Shown: positions 53,388 to 64,000 of the stretch, piece after piece
Layout: each line of letters starts with the position of its first letter
Numbering within the stretch: the first letter of the stretch is position 1
The notes under the pieces: generated by a model
What the model saw: only the letters and a program-made list of their open reading frames with translations
The model's database searches: none
Told to the model about the DNA's origin: nothing
Assembly: GCA_030407315.1 (NCBI GenBank)
Contig: JALQPE010001824.1
Coordinates: 42,467 to 106,466, forward strand
Source: Asparagopsis taxiformis
Lineage: Eukaryota > Rhodophyta > Florideophyceae > Bonnemaisoniales > Bonnemaisoniaceae
Reading direction: 5' to 3'
Length of the DNA: 64,000 bases
Program-made: the position numbers and the translations under genes

Positions 53388-56347
53388 CTATTTCGACTCG
53401 GGAAAACTTTGACTTCGTTTCGGTTCCATGCTGAAAATATCCCAAGCGAATATTCCAAGCAGTCCCTTCAACGTTTCCGGAGGGGGCTCCAAACCACCGT
53501 AACAGTAAGGATAGGTTCGGTCTCCGGAACCCTCTCTCAGTTCGAATTTGTAGCACGAAACGAGTTTCTCTCCCTTCTTTTCGAATCTAGAAAGGGGTAT
53601 ATTGTGAATAGTAGTTTGAAATCGATCACCAGTAGACAATGGACGAAGCAAAGTTGCTTCTCCCACTGTTTTCCCAGATAAGCACAAATTGACAATATCC
53701 CCGCCTCGGAATATGTGATCTGGCCAATCATCATGCTCACTTTCCGCTTGGCAATTTCTGTCGTCCTTCCGTTCCTGAAATCCTTCTTTGTCGAGACCAG
53801 AACCCAATTCCTGGTTGGGAACAGATTCCTGGGAAGAGCTTATAGTGTCCTCCACGCATTCTCCTGTTTTCCGCCTCTTAGACCTTCGAATAGGCTTGAT
53901 TTCTTGGTTGTATAATATTTCAGCTACAGAACGGAGTCTCTCGTACGCTAAACGAAAAGTGTTGGCACTGGCCTCAATTATCACGCACGAACGAGCAGTT
54001 CTCATGGCTGCAATGGCGGTTGTTAATGTACCCCCGTAAGCATCGATGACAGAACCACGTTCCGGACAGAACGTATTGATTACTTCCGAAAGCAAACTGA
54101 TATTCTTTTCTTCTGTCAGAACTGGTGACTTTGTTCCTGGAGTGAGGAGCTTGTCCTTCGGAACAGGAACTCCAGCAATTGCAGCGAAGTTTCGTTTCGT
54201 GTCAGTTGAGATGAAGTGGTACGGGCTACGAAGGTCAGGTTTGAACCCATCTGTTCGGATTCCCGGAGCTCTTGCGAAAGCGGCAAATTCACAAGCATTC
54301 TGTGGAAACGTATCGCCTCGGTGGTGCTGAATAGTACTCGTATCCTTCATAATAACAAAAGGGTAGTCCGGACATTCAAAGCCTGCATTTCGGAGCTCAT
54401 CAGTGAGGAGGGGAAAGTTCCGAACAGAAACGAAACAGAAGAACCAGCCCCCAGGCTTCAAAACCCTTCTTGAAAACTGGCATAGATCCTTGATATCTTT
54501 GTCGGAAATAAAGTTATCGTAAGGTGAATTACGAAGCGATCTGGATCTAGGTGTACCGTACGGAGGATCAGTTAGCATCATATCTAGAAGTGGTTTTCAT
54601 CTGTCCAGAACTCCTTATCGAACTCTTGCCATTTCATCTGGTGGCAGGTTATCTTCATTTCGGATACGTATTCAATGTTGTCATGTTTGCCAGCCCCAAG
54701 GGAGTTTCGCTTTGCGCGTAGGTTCAGTCTCTCAGAGTTGACACTTTGAGTTTCTGCAACTTTCTCCAGTGTTTTCGGTGCTGACTCACGTTTCGAACTT
54801 TTTTTTGCTTCAGTACCCATTCCGACTGCGTCTTGGACAGAGCCAGTAGTAACCTGACTGAACTTAGGCTCTTCTCCAACATTTTCCTGCTTATTTAATT
54901 CCTGCACTTCGCACGGGGGTGGACCGTGGATCAGGTCAACATCGTCTCCCACGCGGGAATTAGGGTCAAGATCTCCGGATGTCCTTTCATCTTGCCGAAA
55001 ATCGGTCTCCTTCTCTTTAGAATCCTGGTCCGGTTCTTTGTTTCGACTTTCGGCATATTTCTTCTCTTTCAAGGGGGCTATCTGTGGACAAACTTTCCTG
55101 TACTGGTTCAGGAGTGAATTCAGAACGTCATGGTCATTGCCGAGGTTTTCTGTGACTTCGGCATCAAACTTTGTAGTGCGAAGCAAGTTTTTTTTCGTTG
55201 CCTCCATTTCAGGAGGCCATGTACTATCTTCATGTAGACTTTCAAATTTGCGAGCCTCTTTCATTGCTGCACACGTGAGTTCGAACTGCTGTACTGTTAT
55301 CTTGTATGAAATCGGTTTAAACTTGTTCAATTTGGAAAGATCTCGCAGTCTATACAATGTGCAAACTTGAATTTCCTCAGCATCTGGTCCAGAAGCGTTC
55401 ATAAACTTCGTCGCCGACTTCAGGGAAGTAATGTTAATAAAGTTCCGATATACTCTGGTTTCCACTGTAGATATCTTTGAATCACCTCCTCGACGAACGT
55501 CTTTGGTACCAGAAATGGATCCTACAAGATCAGGGAACTCTGAATTCATTATCAAACCGATCTCATCCACCACCCTGTCGAGTAGTCGAAGAGCAGTGGC
55601 AGCAGTTTGTCTGATGGTATTGTCCTTCAAGTGTGTGGAGCCGTCGTATGCTGCTGCTACTTGCTTGGCCGAGGGTTTCCGGGATGACATGCTCTGTAAT
55701 CTCTCAGCCTCCTCCTTCATGCCATGAAGCATATCATAGAAAGTGGTTTCGATGTAAAAGTTCGAGTTATGCTTTCGATTCTGGTGTCTCCCGAGCTGCT
55801 TCAGTACATGAATAGACTGCCCCCCATCAAGAATTGTGACTGGCCATAAGAACGAGTCCCACCTTTCTGGTATTTCTTGCATCAGCTCTTGTATTGCCGT
55901 AAGTCTGTGCATCCCGTCGACGACACCGTACCAGACAGAGCGGCTTTCTACTTTCTCTTTCGCTTTCGATTCGCTAAGGAGCTCTCCATCCGAGCCAGTT
56001 TGGGATTTGAAGAAATCCAGCACGTGTCTTTTCAAAGACCCTGTCAGCTCGACAACGATGGCATTGTCGGAACCGGCTACAAAGCCATCTACACCATCTG
56101 TTCCATCACACGCCGAATCATATTTCATCGATCCAGTGAATATCAGTTTCATTCGTTCCACACCAGACCGCACGATATTCCGAACAGCAGTAAGCGGTAT
56201 ACACCCGCGGGGGTCGACACGGGTATTCATTGATCCTTCCATGACATCCCCGAATAGAACTTCAACTGAGTCTTGAAATCTTCCGGAACGAAGTTCCTTT
56301 CCATGCCCGGAAGTTTTCGCTCCAGGTCTTGTGCTTGGCTTCTTCAT
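53388..56347 (-). pseudogene. TE-C ParB-like methyltransferase, broken
   Basis: The N-terminal piece (54584-56347, 587 aa) holds the ParB-like domain (D-P-R-G-C-I-P-L, V-V-D-G-M-H-R-L-T). The C-terminal piece (53388-54581, 397 aa) holds T-D-P-P-Y-G and D-A-Y-G-G-T. One missing base just before the D-P-P-Y motif separates them. The start at 56347 is fixed by an in-frame stop immediately upstream and helps choose the TE-A start. Confidence 0.83.
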
Positions 56348-56349
56348 TG

Positions 56350-57605
56350 TTTAGGTACAGAATGCCTGCAGATGTCAAGAGGAAATGGAAATAAATGGGG
56401 GTCCTGATATCCGGTACGAATCCAGTTCAGCCTACCCTTAGAGCGGAGAAAGAAAGGCCGGAGAGGTCCAGAACGAAAGAATGTTCTAGCAGCAGAAGAC
56501 GGGAGCTTTCCAGTCACTCCAGGCAATGAACGAAAGTGAAAAAAGAACCCCTGGACATACAATAGAACCCACAGTGTATAACTGATGGAAGCTCATGAGG
56601 CCAAATCAGTCTTTGTCACGTGCTACGATCGTCGGCGCCAAGTCACTCTTAGATCTGATGTGCAGGGGGCGCTGCAGCTCACATAGGTTTCTAGTTGTTA
56701 TGCCGGGACGGCCCTAAATTTGTTATCAGTAATGGGAAATTACTATTTCGTTATGCAGTTGGGCCAGTTCCATCCAATTACAAATCATATGACGGGATTT
56801 TATTTCGTATTTTGGTTCTTGAGCCGATTTCGTACGTTTTCCTGTTCTGATTGATGTCCAAGATCATCACAGCCAAGTTGCTGTATGCCAAATGATTTCT
56901 TGACACGTTTGCGTACCATTTCCAGGGTTTTTCTGTGTTACAGCTTGTGGAAGCAATGTACGTAGTATCCATATTGCGGGATAGGTCTTTCAGTGAGTGC
57001 ACGATTCATAGCTATGGTTCGCATTCGAAAAAATTTTGTTTCTGATCGTTCCAAAGTATACCTTCAACTATCAACAACTGCTGCCTTTACCGCTACCCTC
57101 ACCATGACTTTTGGTGCGAACCAAAATATCAGTTCGTTCAGCATCATATCTGTCCACAGTCTATTCGAAGGCACTCAACTTATCCAAGTTGTGCCACCAG
57201 ATGCGATACCTCATTTCGAAACTGGCTACTTGAACTTCAGAGCCATATTGAAGGCTTGAACTACATAGATTACTTCCTAATTTGTCTATTGATGTCACGA
57301 ACACTTTGAAGATGAAAGGTTGAATGCAGTTCACCGAACAGGATAATCAACATTGTTTGCGGCATTTCCTACTCATACCCATATAGACTTTCCTGATATA
57401 GAACAGTGTTACCACTTGGAACATTATGTTCCAGCTCGTTGGAACTGTTCAGTTCACGACCTGTCGTGGAACTGCTCAGATGTGGTGTCGAAAAGACATT
57501 TTGTCAGAACTATTCAAATGTATGCCATTCGACTGATCAGTCATCAGCAAAGCGCTGCACAGTCGGCAGCCACATGGCAACCGAACTTGATCAGAAGTTC
57601 GTTCC
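56350..57605. other. TE-C divergent intergenic region
   Basis: 1.25 kb between methyltransferase and accessory gene. No ORF shared with TE-A and no counterpart of the 104-bp palindrome. Confidence 0.5.
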
Positions 57606-57610
57606 GAAGT

Positions 57611-57619
57611 CTATAAATA
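57611..57619 (+). promoter_or_regulatory. TATA box of the TE-C accessory gene
   Basis: CTATAAATA about 55 nt upstream of the ATG at 57673. Confidence 0.7.
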
Positions 57620-57672
57620 TAGTGTTCTGCGTTCATACTTGGATTCTGTTTCACTTCACTATCCTATCAACC

Positions 57673-58694
57673 ATGGACGCGCCCCTCAAGAAGCGCAATT
57701 TACAGCATGCAACGCACCACCAACCACCGTCTCCGTCACCATCCCGGCCAGCCTCGTCTCGTACTCAGCGCTACAGCGCTAGAGCAGCGAAGATCGCTGA
57801 GTTGAATGCGGCTGGAAAACTGGGTTCCTTTAAATGCTGTGATAATCGGGCATGTTTTGCTGTTGTCGATGGGGACAAGCTGTCCGAAGATACGAAAGCA
57901 ATGTCAGTGAGCACTACTGCTGTTCGCAACAAGTATTTGCGTTCGCTCTATGACTGTGTGTCCGAGATGTATACGTATAATGGAAGGGTCGTGTGCTATG
58001 AGTTTCTAACCAAGTCATTCGGGTTCTCCAGGGAGATGCAGTGGTCTAACAAAAAAATTCTAAAGCGGGCTTATCAGATGCTGGTGGTCAAGGGAATCGT
58101 GAAGATTTTGGACGGTGATTCTACCGCCGAGGAGCTCACAGAGTGGAAAATTTAGATGGAACGGATACTGGCGGACTCGCGGAATTGCAGGAAACCGGGC
58201 AAAGCGGTGCAGATGGGAGGGGGACAAGCGGTACAAAAAGTGACGGAATTGGACGTCGGGACGTGGCTTCAGGTGTAAATCAGGAAATGGCAGAGCAAGG
58301 ACATCAGAAAATGGATGCGCGCGCGCACGACGAGGACCAAGACAACTCCACGGACACCACCATGCGCCCCTCTCTCCCGTTACCCGAAAAAAATGGGTTT
58401 GTGGTCATCCGTGGTAATGAGTGTACTCCTGAAGAGCCATTCTGGGTCGGAAAGGTACAGAGCGTAAGGAAGAGAGGGGCGGGCGTCACAAAGCTGCGCA
58501 TACACTGGTTTCAGAAGGAAGGAGATGCATTCGAAAGCCGCTACAAGCCTTGCTTTGTATTGAATACACCTACTCCCTGGTGTGACTTCGTCGATCCCAG
58601 CTCGGTGATTGCCACATTCCCCTCTCTCCCCGAAATGCGCTTACCAAAAAGTATTTTTCAGGACTTGAAACTACATTCCCAGCGCCTCCGTTAG
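57673..58694 (+). pseudogene. TE-C accessory protein (transposase without core), frameshifted
   Basis: The N-terminal half (57673-58155) aligns with the TE-A accessory protein: C-C-D-N-R-A-C-F, Y-L-R-S-L-Y-D, V-C-Y-E-F-L, F-G-F-S-R-E-M-Q-W-S-N-K-K. The second half, in another frame to 58694, carries the low-complexity linker and the C-terminal domain E-E-P-F-W-V-G-K ... I-H-W-F ... Y-K-P-C-F-V. The frame changes at an A4 run near 58149. As in TE-A, no catalytic core is present. Confidence 0.78.
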
Positions 58695-58789
58695 TCTCAC
58701 CGTAAAAGAGTTTTCCAAAGTTTTGCAAAGTTACTTTGCAACACTCATTGTCAGCCTGTCTTTCGTGAGCTCACGGAGGCGCCGGAAGA

Positions 58790-59205
58790 GACATCCACGC
58801 CATGGCATCTCAGGTATACACATGTGCACAATCGTTTTGCACATTTCGCTCAAATAATGCAAAAAAACACAGCCACTTACTGGCGGGACATCCACGCCAT
58901 GGCGTCTCAGGTACACACATGTGCACAATCATGCACAATCATTGTGCACATTACGCTCAAATACAACAAAAACACAGCAACTTATTGGCGGGACATCCAC
59001 GCCATGGCGTCTCAGGTACACACATGTGCACAATCATAGTGCACATTACGCTCAAAGAATGCAACAAACACACAGCCACTTATTGGCGGACATCCACGCC
59101 ATGGCGTCTCAGATACACACATAGCGTCTCAGGTGCACACATGTGCACAATCATTGTGCACATGACGCTCGAAGAGTGCAACACAAAGACAGCCACTTAT
59201 TCGCG
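58790..59205 (+). repeat. 97-104-bp tandem repeat with GTGCACAAT palindromes
   Basis: GACATCCACGCCATGGC recurs at 58790, 58888, 58992 and 59089. Most units carry ATGTGCACAAT-C-ATTGTGCACAT, a perfect 11-bp inverted repeat. TE-A has a single inverted unit near 24384-24500. Confidence 0.85.
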
Positions 59206-59655
59206 GGAGGTACGGCGTGTGAGGTACAACATTTCACGGAGCGATGTGCTTCAATTTGAAGCACAACTGGTCGGTACAAAATTTTGAGTCATAATTTTGA
59301 ATTGTGACATCTGATAAAATTTGTACCCGCGGCCGGCGGCTTTCTACTGGAAGCACGCCGGCCATTTCACTGCCAGATAGTATGTTCTGTAAGCCGTGCA
59401 TCCATGACCCACCAAGGCCTTCAAATCGTTCCCTCTCCCTTCCGTCTCCCAAATCCTCTGTGTCCAGCACCATGTGTGTGATGAAGACATGGTTGCCATC
59501 TCCTCCAGGACATTTTGTACTACCTGCATCTGTGCATCTCCCTTCCCGCTTTCGTCGCGAGGGCGGTTCAGGTTACTGTCATCAGGTTGGGCGTTGTTTT
59601 CAATTTTTAGATGACAGAAACAATTGTTCGTTCCTTTTTTTGGGACGAACATCAA
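59206..59655. other. TE-C backbone next to the cargo
   Basis: Homologous (inverted) to about 24140-24385 of TE-A up to roughly 59480. The remainder before the Sly1 fragment is unassigned. Confidence 0.6.
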
Positions 59656-59659
59656 CATG

Positions 59660-60045
59660 GAAGAGAACGTTCGATTTGGACAAGGGCGATGCGTTCTGGG
59701 CAATCAGGAACTGACGAAAAAGAAGCGCACAATTGATCTACACAATAACATTGCGACCGCTCTGCTCGATCAGATTAACGATCGTGGATTGGATGGTCAC
59801 TTTCAGGTGGAGGAGGAGGTGCTTGCTCGTCCAGGAAATTTCGATTTGGAACGCATTCTAGCGTTAATTCGTGATGTTAGGGGTTCTCCATCAGACAAGC
59901 TTTGTCTGTTTCTCATACACTATTTGTGCGTCGACATATCAGATGAATTGTCTTCACGTACTTCAGCGCTGCAAAGTTGTGGCTGCACAGACATGCGAGC
60001 TTATAAATACCTTCAGACTATTCCGGCATCCTCTATCAATGCGCA
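59660..60045 (+). pseudogene. TE-C cargo: Sly1 (SCFD1, Sec1/Munc18 family) fragment
   Basis: F-D-L-D-K-G-D-A-F-W in one frame, then, after an apparent internal deletion, K-K-R-T-I-D-L-H-N-N-I-A-T-A-L-L in another, followed by E-E-E-V-L-A-R and the S-P-S-D-K-L-C-L-F-L-I-H-Y-L signature. These match the central and C-terminal region of Sly1, the SM protein of ER-Golgi fusion. Homology ends near Y-L-Q-T-I-P-A. Not functional. Confidence 0.75.
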
Positions 60046-60679
60046 CGAGATTACCGCCGCGTCTGTTATGTTTTTATTGTCGGTTACAGGTGCAATTTCA
60101 ACCGGTGTTGATTGCGCGGTATGCGCGCTTTCATTGTTCGCTGCATTTCATACACGGTAACCCTGAGGCGACGATGAAGCAAGACGAGGACGAGGATCAT
60201 GGTGATGACTTGACGACGCACCGCTGTGTGCAATATGAACATCGCGATCGAATTAACCACTGTGGTTAGCTGTGACAGCTCTATGCACACCAGCTACAAG
60301 GGGAGATTCTAAGCAACGCTACCGATCATGAACTGCAATTTGAAATGCCGTTAAACGCTCTATACACACTCCATTCTATTTGGAAAAGGGTATTACTAAT
60401 GCACGTCAGACTCAAATATCAGTGGAAACCGGGGCTAGCAGCAGTCACTTACCACTCCTCAATACACGTTGGCACCCGCCCCGCTTCACACCATAAGCTT
60501 CACAGATGAACATGACCGCCGCGTTGCACTTCACAGACGCTTAGAACCAGACATGATTCAATATTATTCCGGCCATGATGATGTCCTCTATCAGTTGTAT
60601 CTGCCTACCGTAGTCGCTTTGAAATCAAGGTAGAGTGAGGTCGCGTACCAAATCCCACCACCACTTTTGATGAGGCTAG

Positions 60680-60680
<1 letters not shown>
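60046..60680. other. TE-C cargo spacer, unassigned
   Basis: No coding homology recognised. Short overlapping frames only. Confidence 0.4.
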
Positions 60681-61075
<395 letters not shown>

Positions 61076-61109
61076 ACGCCACAGCACCCACCCGCCCCGG
61101 TTGTTGTTT

Positions 61110-61800
61110 CCCCACAGCCGATACAAGGATGCTAAGAAAGACTATGCATTGATATTCAAGATGCTGACCGGTGATAAGGACGCAGCTCAGAAATTTAAAG
61201 AATGCAAACGGTGAATCAGAAAGATGGCATTTGCAGAGTCCATAGAGAGTGAACTTCTACGTCAGCGCGTCTCTGATACAATCGATGTTGACAGCATGAC
61301 CGTAGGATTCCTATACTGGACCTCGGATACAGGAAGACGGCACAGTAACTCTTGAATTTGAGCAACTGTTGAGCACATTCCGTAATCAGGAAAAGCTTCA
61401 TATGAAATATGCAGTCATGATTGTTCTCGCTGCAAAAAAGATTATGGATACACTTCCAAACATTGTGAAAGTTCCAGTTCGTGCAGGAGAAAAGATCATG
61501 ATCTGTGGAGATGTTCATGGACAATATTATGACCTGGCCTACTCTTTATTTAAGGAGAACGGTAAACCGTCGGCGGATAATTCATACGTCTTCAACGGGG
61601 ACTTTGTGCACAGAGGCTCGTTCAGCGTTGAAGTGATACTGACGCTATTGGCCATCAAAGTTTTGTGTCTAGAAGCCGTCCACTTGCCAAGGGGGAATCA
61701 TGAGTCGCAAAATATGAACTGCATCTACGGGTTTGAAGGTGAGGAGTGGGCGAAGTATACAGAAACACGTTTCAACCTATTCACGGAGTTTTTCCAAAGT
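61110..61800 (+). pseudogene. TE-C cargo: protein phosphatase 5 (PPP5C-like) fragment
   Basis: Begins in the last TPR and linker of PP5 ([21 protein letters not shown]) and continues through the catalytic domain: C-G-D-V-H-G-Q-Y-Y-D-L, F-N-G-D-F-V-H-R-G-S-F-S-V-E-V, R-G-N-H-E-S. The metal-binding G-D-x-V-D-R-G motif has His for the second Asp. Frame breaks near 61215 and 61350. The C-terminal half is missing. Confidence 0.82.
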
Positions 61801-63405
61801 CAACCATTCGAGGCTCGAAGAGGAAATGCGTCGTGTGTATACCGGACCCATCAACGCTTGTAAGCAGCAATGCGAAGCTGCAACCGAGGCGTGGCGTGTC
61901 GCGCGGAAGAACAGCAAGTCGAAGGGACAACAGACCACTGAAGTAATCAATGCCTCCGATTACATTTCAATCAAGTTGTCGCAGAGACATAAAGAACTCG
62001 TCGACGTTCAGGACGGCGCTCGAAGACGAGAGCGCGCTATTCAGAAGGCACTAGCAGAATTGGCTGAAGCAGAAGAAATGTACAGGAATGACGTTTCTCC
62101 AACGTTAGAAGCCGAGTTGAGCGGAAAGCTTGCAGCTCTCCAAGACACCAGGCCCAAGATAAGAACCTAAATCCGAGCACAACAGGCAATGAAAGACTCC
62201 CTTGAACAGCAGAGACATAGTGCCAGTCGTGGCATCAAACACAAAAATCATCGCCTTCAGAATTTGAATGATGTGCGGAAGCAGCGTATGAAAATTCTGT
62301 GCCGCTTCCAACGCAACAGACGTGTTGCAGACTGCGACGCCCTAGTAAGCCGAATGACAGAGCAGAAGAAATTCCGAGGCTAGGTTTCTGGACCTGTTGC
62401 GGCGGAGATTGAGGTCGATTGTTAATACCACGGCAGAATTATGGAATCTACTGTCTTTGGATTTCTACTGACGTGCTTTGTGACAGAAAGCGCAGCAGAT
62501 TCCCGAACTCTCATGAATGCGTGCCGTCGGGAACTCCAAGGTTGGGCACCCAACCTCATCACTGCACCGAAAACTCGTGATGATGAGCCTGATACGTACG
62601 CGATTCAAGCACAGGTTCCGAGTCGCCCTGTTGATGATCGACTGCGACGTCTGGGAATCGAATGCATGGTTAGCGAAATTTACAGAGCTCAGGGCCCTGT
62701 TCGGGCGGCTTTGAATGCGCCGGCGATGCTGTAAAACATCCACGTGGGCAGCGGTGAATCCGAGGGGTGGAGCGAGGAGTTGAGGTATGAATTTCTGCAT
62801 GGTACACACCCAAAGCTCGATGCAATGTCGTGCGATCACGCTATGACGGCTCTGTGCGAAATCTTCGAATGGACACACAGTTTGCCAATGTGAGGGGGGA
62901 AATGTACTCTGGTAGATTTGACCAGGCAGCGAGGGAGACGGATCATCTGAAAAATCTGATTCGGGAAGAAGAGGAGAAGTTGCATGTCGCAAACAAGAAA
63001 ATGAAAGACGTTGAAATGCAACTGCAGGAACTGAACGGCGCTATGAGAGACTGTACAATGAAAATTAATGAAGTAGTTACGGAGAGAACACGGCAGTCCA
63101 ACCTGAAAGAGAATGTGAAACGAATGAAGGCGAACCTAAATGATTTACGTCGTCGCGCAGAAGCGAAGGACACGGAACAAGAAAAGGCAGTTCTAGAGCA
63201 GTGCATCGCAAGCCTGGAAGGAAAAGTAATGAGAAACGTATCGAAAATGACAGAAAGTCTGAAGGGGCTGCGGGATTCGTTGTCTAGATTAGACGAACTT
63301 TTGGTGGCGAGGGTTGAAGCGGAACGTCAGCTAGAAGCTGAGAAGGCGAAACATGCGTCGGTGGAGGAACAGCTGAACGAGGCGGCAGCAAAAAGAGATG
63401 ATGAT
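61801..63405 (+). pseudogene. TE-C cargo: SMC5-like fragment (coiled coil, hinge, coiled coil)
   Basis: Starts in coiled coil (61801-62170), then R-L-Q-N-L-N-D-V-R-K-Q-R and K-F-R-G-x-V-S-G-P-V-A-A-E-I-E-V, the hinge entry typical of SMC5. Hinge-like L-R-R-L-G-I-E-C-M-V-S-E-I-Y-R-A follows at about 62640. A second 190-residue coiled coil (62830-63405) completes it. Several stops and shifts. ATPase heads are absent. SMC5 is preferred over other SMCs on the hinge-entry motif, with moderate certainty. Confidence 0.6.
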
Positions 63406-63806
63406 GGGATGCACCAACACGGCGAGCAAGTATGAACAATAGAAACACGGTGCAGAGTCTTTCTTAATAAAAATAAATACAGATAGTGTTATCAAATACC
63501 AACTCTGGTATGGCCACATTGTTTTAGAAACTACAATACAGTTCAATCGCAACTTTCAAGGCAGAAGTGAGCAGATTGTCGACAGACTGTCAGGATTGTA
63601 AACGAACTAAGCTGCGACTGGCAGTAAGACAAACAAATTGGGCAGGGCAGTGATGAACTTGGAACTGTCAGCGCAATTCCAGGTAATCAGTCAATATGTT
63701 CATTTCATTGGCCAAAATTCAATCAACTTATGATTAGTCAATCAACATTGAAAATTTTCAGATTCTGGTTTCGAAAGTACGTTCTGTACAGACGAAAACC
63801 AGTGTT
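63406..63806 (-). repeat. Cargo-side terminus of TE-C
   Basis: About 400 bp matching, inverted, 19444-19820 and 49565-49968. Ends in the 46-bp inverted repeat (63761-63806). Confidence 0.85.
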
Positions 63807-63811
63807 TATGT

Positions 63812-64000
63812 ATGATTGCCCTGGTCCCATCGCTTGAAAAAGCGAACCGACAACAGAAAACGTCATTGGCTAAGTTAAGATTGCTATCCTCAGCCGTGCC
63901 TCAATGCTGAAATGAGCCTCCTACCGACTTCGGCTGACGAAATCACCAGGTGTTCGTCCAGAATGAGAGTAATGGCTGTCAACGCATCTTGCCTTTTCTT
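63812..64000 (-). pseudogene. TE-B cargo: XMAP215/MOR1 fragment, 5' part
   Basis: Read on the minus strand: R-Q-D-A-L-T-A-I-T-L-I-L-D-E-H ... S-A-E-V-G-R-R-L-I-S-A-L, then after frame changes D-S-N-L-N-L and V-V-G-S-L-F-Q-A-M-G-P-G. In MOR1-type proteins these precede the segment found at 50229-50481, so one fragment was split by TE-C. Confidence 0.6.

Noticed and set aside
59344..59703. 119-codon minus-strand frame next to the Sly1 fragment
   Set aside because: Part of it is TE backbone shared with TE-A, where the equivalent frame is broken; no protein family recognised.

Overview
The window is nuclear DNA of a eukaryote. It has intron-bearing tRNA-Ser and tRNA-His genes with Pol III T-runs, TATA-box promoters 20-130 nt upstream of uninterrupted ORFs, Ty1/copia retrotransposons, and fragments of conserved eukaryotic genes (Sly1, DEAD-box helicase, PP5, SMC5, XMAP215). 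Intron-poor genes in a sea of Copia and large DNA elements fit a red alga, probably a florideophyte, but that is inference and cannot be proved from this window.

Layout. 1-12,073 is gene-poor host DNA. It holds two tRNA-Ser(GCU) genes with identical exons and different introns, three dispersed paralogues of a secreted coiled-coil protein with a C-terminal cysteine cluster (minus strand, about 1.4, 4.0 and 7.7 kb), and a tRNA-His. 12,074-42,819 is one nested retrotransposon. Copia-3 (minus strand, target duplication GAACG) had its left LTR split by Copia-2 (plus strand, duplication AAGCA, 101-bp LTRs differing at one base). Copia-2 was in turn hit by Copia-1 in its leader, by a 13.9-kb inverted-repeat DNA transposon (TE-A) in pol, and by a 0.94-kb insert (D) in the integrase. 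43.1-48.5 kb holds a truncated Copia-4, a foldback element, a 24-bp minisatellite, an orphan ORF, and a four-copy repeat with twin palindromes. 48.6-49.56 kb is a ParB-like ORF cut off by a further DNA transposon (TE-B). A 13.3-kb relative of TE-A, TE-C, is inserted into the cargo of TE-B and fills 50,482-63,806.

The most interesting content is the TE-A/TE-C family. Each has 46-47-bp terminal inverted repeats and 4-bp target duplications. Each carries three backbone genes: a DDE-like transposase (DUF7869-like), a ParB-like plus DPPY-type DNA methyltransferase fusion, and a divergently transcribed accessory protein made of only the N- and C-terminal domains of the transposase. Between the accessory gene and the far terminus each carries a cargo bay of decayed fragments, several from recognisable host genes, all oriented the same way (toward that terminus). 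In TE-A all three backbone genes are open. In TE-C all three are broken by single-base shifts.
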